Positions 43,520 to 51,577 of a stretch of 64,000 nt of DNA are shown in pieces; position 1 is the stretch's first letter, and each line of letters starts with the position of its first letter. Where the stretch lies: positions 6,944,001 to 7,008,000 of the forward strand of contig NZ_JAPELX010000001.1 of assembly GCF_026343335.1 (NCBI RefSeq), read 5' to 3'. The stretch comes from Streptomyces sp. NBC_00078 (GTDB taxonomy: Bacteria; Actinomycetota; Actinomycetes; Streptomycetales; Streptomycetaceae). Under the pieces are notes generated by a model, which ran no database searches, was not told where the DNA came from, and saw nothing but the letters and a program-made list of their open reading frames with translations. Both the position numbers and the translations under genes were made by a program.

Positions 43520-43588
43520 ATGGCGAACCCAGTTCGAGGATCAGGGAGATGGCCGATGAGTCGCGGCAGAGAGGCGGCGGGCACGTGA
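43520..43588 (+). pseudogene. MbtH-like stump or leader ORF
   Basis: The start context CACAGGAGAGTC-ATG-GCGAACCC almost repeats that of the intact mbtH gene at 60310. The frame encodes MANPVRGSG and runs only 22 codons. Removing one base after MANP gives FEDQGDGR, the usual MbtH opening, before a stop. I read this as a frameshifted, truncated mbtH; a regulatory leader peptide is the alternative. Confidence 0.4.
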
Positions 43589-44007
43589 CGATCGGCATCG
43601 GCGACGGCCCCCTGGCCGTCCGCGGCTATCTCGACGGACTGATCCGGGCGCGACTGACCAGCCCGTTCAGCTGCGATGTCCCGTTGGTCTCGCTCGGGTT
43701 CGACTCGCTCGCGGCCATCGAGCTGTGGAGCCGGCTGCGGACCGACCTCGGTGTGGACATCCCGGCCGGCGAGCTGCTGGACCTCACCCTGGATGGCCTG
43801 ACGGCGCGGGTGCAGGCGGAAGGTGGGTCTGTCGCCGCGTTCGCTGCCGGACCGGTTGCCGGCGGACCCGCCGGGGCAGACCTCGACGACGCCTCTCCGG
43901 AGGCGGCCGCGCAGCTGCTGGCGTCCCTCGACGGCCTGGACGACGCGGGGATGGAGCGCCTGGCGGCCGGACTCGGACCCGGATCCGAGACAACCCCCGC
44001 GGACTGA
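43585..44007 (+). CDS. Acyl/peptidyl carrier protein with C-terminal linker
   Basis: A 140-residue stand-alone carrier protein. The 4'-phosphopantetheine site is S41 in LGFDSLAAIELW, within a normal 75-residue four-helix domain (SRLRTDLGVDIPAGELLDL). Residues about 100-130 form a helical tail, SPEAAAQLLASLDGLDDAGM, closely similar to the tail of the AT protein ending at 63701. This looks like a docking or module linker. The GTG start overlaps the end of the MbtH stump. The GFDSL form is more PKS/ACP-like than NRPS PCP. Confidence 0.85.
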   Translation: MTIGIGDGPLAVRGYLDGLIRARLTSPFSCDVPLVSLGFDSLAAIELWSRLRTDLGVDIPAGELLDLTLDGLTARVQAEGGSVAAFAAGPVAGGPAGADLDDASPEAAAQLLASLDGLDDAGMERLAAGLGPGSETTPAD

Positions 44008-44010
44008 ACT

Positions 44011-44433
44011 CGGCCTCCCCGATACGGGCCGTCCAAGAAGTCCCTGTGGTACGACCGGGACTTCACGCTCTTGTGGAGTGGGCAGGCCGCCGGTGAACTC
44101 GGCTCGTCGGTCTCCCTCCTGGCGATCCCGCTTGCCGTGTCGTCCTGCTCAAGTCATCGACGCTGGACGCGGCGATCCTGTCAAGCCTCGGCGTGTGCTG
44201 CCGTTCCTGCTCTTGCTCCCTCCCGGCCCCGTGTCGTCGTCGACCGCCTCGCCAAAGCACCAGCTGATGATGCGAGCGCCATCGGTCGCTTGCCGCTGCG
44301 GGCCTCGATCCCGCCGGCCGCGCTGCCCGGATTGCACCTCACCTTCGCGCAGCTTCTGATCGTCTCCCTGCTCAGCGGGGTTCGGTCTGTCTTCTTCGAC
44401 ATCGCTTATACGAGCTATGTCCCGGTGCTTTAA
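44011..44433 (+). pseudogene. Decayed MFS transporter, N-terminal part
   Basis: The frame reads LWYDRDFTLLWSGQAAGELG then SSVSLLAIPLAV, the standard opening of MFS_3-type drug exporters. It then shifts frame and reappears as FAQLLIVSLLSGVRSVFFDI then AYTSYVPVL and stops. There is no start codon before the family sequence (only a TTG at 44071 inside it). Loss of this exporter from a production cluster is notable. The gap between the carrier gene and 44458 is filled by this remnant. Confidence 0.65.
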
Positions 44434-44457
44434 CACACATCCCGTTGCGGAGCCTCG

Positions 44458-45375
44458 ATGAGTTCCTCCTCTGTCTTCCTGAGCGGACCGCAGTACGTGC
44501 TGGGGGAGATCGCGTCGCACCATACCGAGACTCCGGATCTGGAGGCGCGGGCCGGAGAACTAGGCGTGCCCTATGCCCCGGACCTCTGGGGCTGGGGCCA
44601 CGTGCACCGGAGCCACAAGTCGCTTCAGGACCTGGCGGTCGAGGCGGGCAGGGCGACTCTCCGCGCCGCCGGCGTCGACCCCTCCTCCGTCGACGCACTG
44701 GTGCTGTGCTGCACCAGTTTTCCAGGGGGGCCGGACAGCCACGGCAGTTTCGTGCAGACCATTTCGGAGGGGCTGGGAACGCGTGAGACCGACTTCCTCG
44801 GCATCACGCTCGACCGGTGCACGAACCTGCTGGCGGGCCTGCGAGTCGCCGAGGCCTTCGTCGCCGCCGGAATCCATCGGCGGGTCCTGGTCATCACCAC
44901 CGATCGAGTCACTGCCGAGGCGGAAAGACTGTCCAAGTTCGCCCTGTTCAGCGATGGCGCGGCCGGTGTGCTGGTGTCGGACACCGACGGGGAGTACGAG
45001 ATCGTCGCAAGTGCCGCAGCGCACGAGATGAAGGACCTGGACTGGTCGAACCAGATCAGTCCGGACCTCTCCCGCCGCGTGAACACGCAGCTGATGAAAA
45101 GTGCATCCATGGGAATCGACCAGGTCGACATCCTCATGCACACCAATATCTTCGAAGCCATCATCGTCATGAAAGAGCTTCAGGCGGGATTTACCCCAGC
45201 GCAGTTGTACACGGACAACATCGCACGGGTAGGCCACTGCTTCGCCGCTGACCCGATCATCAACCTGACGGACCTCGCAGCAGCCGGTCGCCTTCGCGAC
45301 AACGGGCATTATCTGCTGGCCGCCTCGGTTCCAGGAGTGCGGTACGGGGTTCTGCTCTGCAAGCAGACGCGCTAG
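44458..45375 (+). CDS. KASIII (FabH)-like condensing enzyme/acyltransferase
   Basis: A 305-residue thiolase-fold enzyme. The acylated cysteine is C121 in ITLDRCTNLLAGL and the second catalytic residue H228 in ILMHTN. The position of the third residue, Asn in FabH, is occupied by GHCFAADP (H260), so the Cys-His-Asn triad is not kept. KASIII-like enzymes with altered triads (CerJ and relatives) transfer acyl groups to heteroatoms instead of carrying out decarboxylative condensation. That may hold here, for example acyl transfer to a hydrazine or hydroxyl. The ATG has GCGGAG upstream. Confidence 0.8.
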   Translation: MSSSSVFLSGPQYVLGEIASHHTETPDLEARAGELGVPYAPDLWGWGHVHRSHKSLQDLAVEAGRATLRAAGVDPSSVDALVLCCTSFPGGPDSHGSFVQTISEGLGTRETDFLGITLDRCTNLLAGLRVAEAFVAAGIHRRVLVITTDRVTAEAERLSKFALFSDGAAGVLVSDTDGEYEIVASAAAHEMKDLDWSNQISPDLSRRVNTQLMKSASMGIDQVDILMHTNIFEAIIVMKELQAGFTPAQLYTDNIARVGHCFAADPIINLTDLAAAGRLRDNGHYLLAASVPGVRYGVLLCKQTR

Positions 45376-45423
45376 CACTCGGACCGGCATGATCGGAATG
45401 GTCGGCCGGGGCGGCGGCGGCCT

Positions 45424-45441
45424 TGTCTCGCTGGCGAGACA
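45424..45441. promoter_or_regulatory. Cluster operator palindrome, copy 2
   Basis: TGTCTCGCTGGCGAGACA; one central mismatch from copies 1 and 3. It lies 46 bp upstream of a small ORF and about 400 bp upstream of the acyl-CoA dehydrogenase gene. Confidence 0.7.
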
Positions 45442-45469
45442 GGAATTGGCCACACATCGCAGCAGGCTC

Positions 45470-45598
45470 ATGGCGAAGACGGCAGGCGGACCGCGCATCC
45501 TGCGGTCCTACGGGTATCCGACACCAGACGATCATCAGGTTCCGTGCTTTCCTGCCGAATCCCCGCCACGTGGTGATCAACCGACATCGGTGAAGTGA
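45470..45598 (+). CDS. 42-residue ORF, possibly a type II thioesterase stump
   Basis: It starts ATGGCGAAGAC after GCAGG, the same spacing and context as the starts following the other two cluster palindromes. The product contains RILRSYGYPTPDDHQVPCFP, which recalls the opening of type II thioesterases (..LR.F..P.PDA...LVCFPHAG), then diverges and ends. Remnant or short leader. The remaining 245 bp before 45844 contain nothing I recognise. Confidence 0.35.
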   Translation: MAKTAGGPRILRSYGYPTPDDHQVPCFPAESPPRGDQPTSVK

Positions 45599-45843
45599 AG
45601 ATGCGCCCAGTGATCGGTGATCCGCGATTTCGCCGTCTGTCATGCCCGTGAGTCCACGGCCATTGTCATTTCCTGATGGGAGGAGGCCCGTCACGGCGCC
45701 GATATCGGCGTGGTGCCGAGGGCGGCGGACCTGGCTTGGCTGCGCCTCGGTCGCGTACGTTTCATCGAGCATCGCCTGATCAAGGTGCCGCCGGGCTCGC
45801 GGCCGTCTCGACCGATGCTGACCTGCGGATTTGAAGGGGCGAT

Positions 45844-47079
45844 ATGAATTACGCGCTGTTCGGTGGTCTCGATGAGGACATCCTGGCGTTGCCGTTCTAC
45901 GAGGAGCAGCACCGCACGTTTGCCGTGGAACTCGCCGACTGGTGCGCCGGCCACGCCGGTCTGTGGTCACGTCCTCTGGAGCAGACCCCGGAGAAAGCCG
46001 GCAGGGAGATCCTGAGCGCGCTCGGCTCCGCCGGATGGCTGGGATTCCTCGATCCCGCGAACGGGTCCGCCGCCGGTGACCAACGCTCGATCTGTCTGGC
46101 CAGGGAGATCCTCGCGTACGCCGACGATCTGGCGGACTTCGCCTTCTCCATACAAGCGCTCTCGGCGACCCCGATCGTCCAATACGGAAACAGTGAGCAG
46201 CAGCTGGAGTATCTGCCGCGAATGGCGTCGGGCGAGCTGACGGGATCGTTCGCGATCTCGGAGGAGGAGGCCGGATCCGACATCTCAGCAGTCGGTCTCA
46301 CTGCCGACCGAGTGTCCGACGGCTATCTGCTGAACGGCCGAAAGGCCTGGATCGCCAATGCCGGAATCGCGGATGTGCACTGCGTGATCGCGCGAACGGG
46401 CGGGGGACCCGGTGCGCTGGGGCTCACGGCGTTTCTGGTGCCGGCGCGCACGCCGGGAGTCCGGGTGCTGGAGGAGGTGCGGTTGGTTGCTCCGCGCTCG
46501 TTCGGACACCTGGTTTTCGAAGACTGCCTGGTTCCCGAATCGAGCGTACTCGGACGCCCCGGACAGGGGTTCGTGGTCGCGACGGACCTGCTGGAGCGAT
46601 TCCGGATGACGGTGGGGGCGGCCGCGGTGGGATTTGCGCGGCGCGCTCTCGACTCGGCGGTCCAGCGGGCCCGTGAACGGCGGATCCACGGCGGCAGGCT
46701 GATGGACCTTCAGCTTGTGAAGGGTGCGCTTGCCGACATGGAAATCAAGCTGAACTCTTCTGCGATGTTGGTCGCGCGGGCCGCATGGGAGCTCGACCAC
46801 GGAAACCCCGGCTACGCGAAGCACTCAAGCATCGCCAAGGTGGCCGCCACCGAGGCCGCACAGGAGATCGTCGACGCTGCCGTCCAGGTCCACGGGGCAG
46901 CCGGCCTGGTTGCCGACAGCGTCCCCGAGCGCTTGTACCGGCAGGTCAGGTCCCTGCGTATCTACGAGGGAGCGTCCGAGGTCCAGAAGCTGATCATCGC
47001 GGACGCGCTGGGACGACGGCCGCACGCGGGCCGATCCCGAGCAGCATCCGGACGCGGTGCAATTCGAGTGGAGCGCTGA
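45844..47079 (+). CDS. Acyl-CoA dehydrogenase-family flavoprotein
   Basis: A 411-residue FAD enzyme with the full ACAD order: N-terminal helical part, FAISEEEAGSDISAV and GRKAWIANAGIADVHCVIAR in the beta domain, and RLYRQVRSLRIYEGASEVQKLIIADALGR at the end, with the probable catalytic Glu in IYEGASE. In hydrazine pathways of the triacsin type, an ACAD-like enzyme has been reported to oxidise ACP-bound hydrazinoacetyl to the hydrazone. Sitting just upstream of the hydrazine cassette, the same job is likely here. Start ATG with GAAGGGG. Confidence 0.85.
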   Translation: MNYALFGGLDEDILALPFYEEQHRTFAVELADWCAGHAGLWSRPLEQTPEKAGREILSALGSAGWLGFLDPANGSAAGDQRSICLAREILAYADDLADFAFSIQALSATPIVQYGNSEQQLEYLPRMASGELTGSFAISEEEAGSDISAVGLTADRVSDGYLLNGRKAWIANAGIADVHCVIARTGGGPGALGLTAFLVPARTPGVRVLEEVRLVAPRSFGHLVFEDCLVPESSVLGRPGQGFVVATDLLERFRMTVGAAAVGFARRALDSAVQRARERRIHGGRLMDLQLVKGALADMEIKLNSSAMLVARAAWELDHGNPGYAKHSSIAKVAATEAAQEIVDAAVQVHGAAGLVADSVPERLYRQVRSLRIYEGASEVQKLIIADALGRRPHAGRSRAASGRGAIRVER

Positions 47080-47189
47080 CTTGTCGTCCCCGGTCGTAGC
47101 AGTGACGCGGGCAGATCCGTACCCGCGCATCCTGGCTCGCACCGGCTGCCGGGCGCGGAAAGACATCCGATGCATATACGGGGAGAGCC

Positions 47190-48485
47190 ATGAGTGACGA
47201 ACAGCACTACGAGTGTGTCGGCATAGGCGTCGGCCCTGCGAACCTGAGTCTTGCCTCTCTGTTGCACGGTTGTCCTGGGCTGCCGAACCTCTTCCTTGAG
47301 AAGCGTGAGGTGTTCAGTTGGCATGATGGACAGCAGATCCCCGATGCGACCCTCCAGGTGTCCATTTTCAAGGATCTGGTGAGTCTGTCGGACCCGACCA
47401 GTCCCTTTTCGTTCCTGTCCTACCTGAAGGAAAAAGGGCGGATCTACCACTTCATCAATGCTCAGTTCAGCGCGGTGCCGCGCCAGGAGTTCCGCAACTA
47501 CCTGGAATGGGCGAGCCGGCGCAACCAGAACGTGGTGTTCGGCGAGGAGGTCGTGTCCGTCGACTTCGACGGCACATTCGTTCTGCGCACCAACCGGCGC
47601 ACGGTCACGGCGAACAACGTGTCAATCGGCATCGGCAGACGTGCCTGGGTGCCGGCGGTGGCCCGTGACCACCTCGGCCTCACTCAGTTCCACGTCAGCG
47701 ATTTCGTGCCTCTCAGCCGCGACTTGGCGGGGAAGAGGGTCTGCGTGGTCGGCGGCGGCCAGTCGGGCGCCGAGGCGTTCCTCGACCTCATCTCGCGTCC
47801 GTCCGCTGAGCGACCGCGCCGGGTCTCGTGGGTGTCGCGCCGCCACAACTTCTGCCCCATCGACGACTCGCCCTTCACCAACGACTTCTACATGCCCGGC
47901 TACTCGGACTACTTCTCCAGGCTGGACCAGGGGACGCGCGAATCGCTCAACCGGGAGCACGTCCTCACCAGTGACGGCATCTCCGAGAGCACCCTCCGCG
48001 AGATCTACCAGCGTATCTACGCCGAGCGGTTCATCCACGGCAACACCGACCTGGTCTCGCTGTACCCGAACCGGAACGTGATCGAGGTCTCCGCCTCCGA
48101 CAACGCGTGGTCGTTGAAGCTGTACAACAGCAACCATCCGGCGGTCCCCGGGCAGGTCGACGCCGACGTAGTGGTCTGGGCGACCGGGTTCCGCACCGTC
48201 GCGCCCGACTTCCTCGCGCCGATAGCGGACCGACTCGAGCGTGAGGGCGACGAGTACCGGATCGACAGTGATTTCGCCGTGAGGTGGGACGGTCCTTCGA
48301 ACCGAAGCATCTTCCTCCAGAACGCGGCTCTCCAACAGCGCGGACTGGCGGACAAGAACCTCAGCCTGCTTGCCTGGCGAAGCCAGCGGATCATCGACCG
48401 CGTTCGATGTGTGCGCAGTGACGATCCGGTCCCTTCGTTCATCGAATGGTCGGCGAAGCTCAGCCCGGACGAAAGGGTGGGCTGA
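47190..48485 (+). CDS. L-lysine/L-ornithine N-hydroxylase (SidA/IucD/PvdA family)
   Basis: A 431-residue flavin N-monooxygenase that would hydroxylate the side-chain amine of lysine (or ornithine) with NADPH and O2. The FAD site is GIGVGPANLSLAS near residue 11, the conserved DATLQVSIFKDLVSLSDPTSPFSFLSYL is present, the NADPH site is VCVVGGGQSGAEAF, and the C-terminal VVWATGFR closes the nucleotide region. GGGGAGAG precedes the ATG. Three bases separate it from the FAD oxidase gene. In this gene set the expected product is N6-hydroxylysine, the substrate of the cupin/MetRS fusion encoded downstream. Confidence 0.9.
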   Translation: MSDEQHYECVGIGVGPANLSLASLLHGCPGLPNLFLEKREVFSWHDGQQIPDATLQVSIFKDLVSLSDPTSPFSFLSYLKEKGRIYHFINAQFSAVPRQEFRNYLEWASRRNQNVVFGEEVVSVDFDGTFVLRTNRRTVTANNVSIGIGRRAWVPAVARDHLGLTQFHVSDFVPLSRDLAGKRVCVVGGGQSGAEAFLDLISRPSAERPRRVSWVSRRHNFCPIDDSPFTNDFYMPGYSDYFSRLDQGTRESLNREHVLTSDGISESTLREIYQRIYAERFIHGNTDLVSLYPNRNVIEVSASDNAWSLKLYNSNHPAVPGQVDADVVVWATGFRTVAPDFLAPIADRLEREGDEYRIDSDFAVRWDGPSNRSIFLQNAALQQRGLADKNLSLLAWRSQRIIDRVRCVRSDDPVPSFIEWSAKLSPDERVG

Positions 48486-48488
48486 GCC

Positions 48489-49565
48489 ATGACGCATGTC
48501 GACTTCGCGGTCGTCGGTGGCGGAGTCATCGGATGCACGATCGCGCGGGAGCTGGTGCTACGGGCTCCGCACGCTTCCGTGTTGGTGCTCGAAAAAGATG
48601 CCGTCGGGTCCGGAGCCAGCCGCCGGTCGGCCGGTCTGCATTTCCCTCGCGGCGCGACGGAGCGTGTGCGCCGCATGGCCGGCTTCAGCCAGGCCTACTA
48701 CAAGTCCCTGCTCGACGCTGATCCGGCGTTGCCCATTCATCCGGTTCCCATGCTGGTGGTGTCCGACCGTGCGAGCGTGGACCTGGTGGAGGCGGCCTAT
48801 CTCGACGAGGCCGGACTGTCCCGCGTGGACGCGTTGCCGGACTGGCTGCCACCACTGTCGGAAGAGACGGCGGCCTGGACGGGCGAGGGCTGCCAGTACG
48901 CCGATGTCGGGGCGTTCACCCGGGCATTGGCCCGGTCTCTGCGGCCACGGGCGAGTTTCAGGGAAGGGGTCTCCGTCGATTCCCTGGACCGGGTCGGGAG
49001 CGGCTACGAACTCGGGCTCGGCACAGGAGAACGCGTCACGGCCGACTCGGTCGTGCTCGCTCCCGGCCCGTGGCTGGCCGCACCAGCCTGGCGGGAACGG
49101 CTCACCCCCCTGGACACCAGGGTGAAGAAGGTCGTCGCGCTGCACGTCGAACAGCCGCCCGCGGCCGAGGACGGAGTCGTCGTCTTCCACGACGAGGACG
49201 CGTTCCTGCTCCCGCTGCACGAGCAGGGGCGTTGGCTCTTCAGCTACACCAGTCAGATCTGGGACGTCGACCCCGACCGGCTCACCGGCAGCGTCTCCCC
49301 GTCGGACCTGGCTGAGGCCCGCGAGGTGCTGATCAGCCGCGCCCCCCGCCTGGCCGACTCCGCCCACAGCGGAAGGGTCTTCAGCGACGCGTACAGCGCG
49401 GATCGGGAGCCGCTGGTACGCGCTCTGGACGAGGAGGGCCGACTGGTGTTCGCGGGTTCCGCCAACGGCTCCGGATACAGGCTCGCACCCGCCATCGCCG
49501 TAGAGGCAGCGCACCTGCTCCGTACGGCCGTTGAGAACCTTTCCGACCAAGGGAGCCACCGATGA
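48489..49565 (+). CDS. FAD-dependent amino acid oxidase (DadA/glycine oxidase type)
   Basis: A 358-residue DAO-superfamily flavoenzyme. The dinucleotide motif FAVVGGGVIGCTIARELVLR opens the protein and the C-terminal FAGSANGSGYRLAPAIA is the usual FAD-closing loop. In the s56-p1/triacsin type of pathway an enzyme of this family oxidatively cleaves the N-N-linked lysine-glycine adduct, releasing hydrazinoacetic acid and 2-aminoadipate semialdehyde. Gene order (hydroxylase, oxidase, synthetase) and the ATGA overlap with the next gene match such cassettes. Assignment rests mainly on context. Confidence 0.88.
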   Translation: MTHVDFAVVGGGVIGCTIARELVLRAPHASVLVLEKDAVGSGASRRSAGLHFPRGATERVRRMAGFSQAYYKSLLDADPALPIHPVPMLVVSDRASVDLVEAAYLDEAGLSRVDALPDWLPPLSEETAAWTGEGCQYADVGAFTRALARSLRPRASFREGVSVDSLDRVGSGYELGLGTGERVTADSVVLAPGPWLAAPAWRERLTPLDTRVKKVVALHVEQPPAAEDGVVVFHDEDAFLLPLHEQGRWLFSYTSQIWDVDPDRLTGSVSPSDLAEAREVLISRAPRLADSAHSGRVFSDAYSADREPLVRALDEEGRLVFAGSANGSGYRLAPAIAVEAAHLLRTAVENLSDQGSHR

Positions 49566-51577
49566 ACGTGAGCGTCTTTTCCACGGAGGAACTGCACCAG
49601 GCATTCGGCATCGAGATGAGCTCCGTGGAGAAGATGAGTGCCGGAGCCGGCTGGGGCCGGGTCGCGCCGGGCGTCACCTCCGATCCACACCAGCACGACG
49701 AGATCGAGATGTTCGTCGTGGTCGCCGGAACCGGATGGGTGGCTTTCGACGGTCGGCGTATCCGGGTGGAGCCGGGAACGGTGTGCCAGTTCGAGCCCTT
49801 CGAGACACACGTCGTCGAGAACGACGGAGACGTCGACCTGGTCTTCTTCGACCTGTACTGGCGCGACCCGGCGCGCGCCGCCCAGGCCGCGGCGGCAGGC
49901 GGTACGCGCCGCCGGTTCCACGAGAGGCCGGTCTTCGTCTTCTCGACCCCGCCCACTCCCAACGGCGACCTCCACCTCGGTCACCTGTCCGGTCCCTACC
50001 TGGGAGCTGACGCCTACGTCCGCTTCCAACGCATGCAGGGCACTGAGGCATGGCACCTCACCGGGAGCGACGACTTCCAGAGCTACGTGGTCGACTGCGC
50101 CGCCCGTGAGGGGCGCGAACCGGCGCGAACCGCCGAGCACTACAGTGCCGAGATCGCCGAGACGCTCCGTCTGATGGACATCGAGGTCGACCAGTACACA
50201 GTGACCAACGAGGACCCCGGCTACCGGGACGGTCTGCGCAGGTACTTCTCGAAGCTGGTCGGCTCGGGGGCGGTTACCGTCCAGCAGACGGCTGCCCTGG
50301 TGGACGACGAGACGGACGCCTACCTCTACGAGGTGGACGTCTCGGGCGGTTGTCCCGGATGCGGGGGCGGCACCAGCGGCAACATCTGCGAAGAGTGCGG
50401 CGAACCGAACGTCTGCGTCGACCTGGTCAACCCGCGCAGCAGCCGCTCGGAGGCGCCGCCGAAGCAGCAACCTGTCTCACGCTTCGTCCTGCCACTCCAC
50501 GAGTTCGGCAGCGAGGTCTCCGATCACCACCGTCTCGGCCGGGTCCCGGCCCGACTCCGCGAACTGGCGGACCGGGTGTTCGCGCGTACCAGGCTCGACA
50601 TTCCCCTGACCCACCCTTCGGACTGGGGCGTCGCGCCCGCGGACACGACGGTGGACGGGCAGGTGATCTGGGTCTGGCCTGAGATGTCCTACGGCTTTCT
50701 CCACGGCATCGAGGCCCTCGGCGGCCGTCTGGGCCGTGACTGGCAAGCCGTGACTCCCGAGCAGGACTGGAAGTTCGTCCACTTCTTCGGCTACGACAAC
50801 AGCTTCTACCATGCCGTGCTCTACCCGGCTCTCTACCGGCTGGCGTACCCGCAGTGGAATCCCGATATCGATTACCACGTCAATGAGTTCTACCTCCTGG
50901 AGGGCGGCAAGTTCTCCACCAGCAGGCGTCATGCCATCTGGGGCAAGCAGATCCTGCGACCGGAGACCGTGGACGCGGTGCGCTACCACCTGGCGCTCAC
51001 GCGTCCGGAGCGGCAACGGACGAACTTCGAACTCAAGGCATACGCGGAGACCGTCCAGCGGGTCCTGGTGGACGGCTGGCAGGGCTGGCTGAACGACCTG
51101 GGCGCACGGGTCGCCGGGCAGTACGGCGGTATCGCCCCCGACGCCGGTGTCTGGACTCCTGAGCACACGGCGTTCCTCAACCGCCTGGGAGTACGTCTCG
51201 CCGCTGTCGCCGACAGCTTCGGGCAGGACGGATTCTCGCTGAACCGCGCGGCCGCTGAATTGGACGGGATCGTCGTCGACGCTCGGCGGTTCGCTGAAGC
51301 AGAGGCACGGACCGCGCTGATCGCCGGCTGGAAGGACGAGGCCCGAACGGCCATCGCGCTGGAACTGGCCGCGGCACAACTGCTGGCCCGCGCGGCCACG
51401 CCGATCATGCCTCGTTTCGCCGCGCGACTCGCCCAGGCGCTGGGGACGGCCGACCGCTCGTCCTGGCCTTCCCAGGTCGAGCTGGTTGCGCCCGGCACCC
51501 GCATCTGCCTCGAAGAACAGTCCTACTTCGAGGCCCTGCCGTCGGACTGGTCGCTCGCCGAAGGAGCCACGGGATGA
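49562..51577 (+). CDS. Cupin/methionyl-tRNA synthetase-like fusion: hydrazine synthetase
   Basis: A 671-residue fusion. Residues 1-105 form a cupin with metal ligands H43, H45, E49 and H83. Residues 125-671 are a class I MetRS-like domain with HLGH at 138-141 (HIGH motif), a zinc knuckle C264/C267 and C276/C279, and KFSTS at 450-454 (KMSKS motif). Proteins with this two-domain build join N6-hydroxylysine and glycine: the MetRS part activates glycine as adenylate and the cupin rearranges the ester to form the N-N bond. The gene overlaps its neighbours on both sides (ATGA), so all are co-translated. This is the defining gene of the cluster. Confidence 0.92.
   Translation: MNVSVFSTEELHQAFGIEMSSVEKMSAGAGWGRVAPGVTSDPHQHDEIEMFVVVAGTGWVAFDGRRIRVEPGTVCQFEPFETHVVENDGDVDLVFFDLYWRDPARAAQAAAAGGTRRRFHERPVFVFSTPPTPNGDLHLGHLSGPYLGADAYVRFQRMQGTEAWHLTGSDDFQSYVVDCAAREGREPARTAEHYSAEIAETLRLMDIEVDQYTVTNEDPGYRDGLRRYFSKLVGSGAVTVQQTAALVDDETDAYLYEVDVSGGCPGCGGGTSGNICEECGEPNVCVDLVNPRSSRSEAPPKQQPVSRFVLPLHEFGSEVSDHHRLGRVPARLRELADRVFARTRLDIPLTHPSDWGVAPADTTVDGQVIWVWPEMSYGFLHGIEALGGRLGRDWQAVTPEQDWKFVHFFGYDNSFYHAVLYPALYRLAYPQWNPDIDYHVNEFYLLEGGKFSTSRRHAIWGKQILRPETVDAVRYHLALTRPERQRTNFELKAYAETVQRVLVDGWQGWLNDLGARVAGQYGGIAPDAGVWTPEHTAFLNRLGVRLAAVADSFGQDGFSLNRAAAELDGIVVDARRFAEAEARTALIAGWKDEARTAIALELAAAQLLARAATPIMPRFAARLAQALGTADRSSWPSQVELVAPGTRICLEEQSYFEALPSDWSLAEGATG

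Noticed and set aside
47190..48485. Siderophore (hydroxamate) biosynthesis by the N-hydroxylase
   Set aside because: No IucA/IucC-type synthetase or hydroxamate acyltransferase beside it; the neighbour is the cupin/MetRS fusion. The GNAT gene at 53364 follows an ACP instead.
49562..51577. A second housekeeping methionyl-tRNA synthetase
   Set aside because: The cupin fusion, lack of an anticodon-type C-terminal extension and operon with N-hydroxylase and FAD oxidase point to hydrazine formation.
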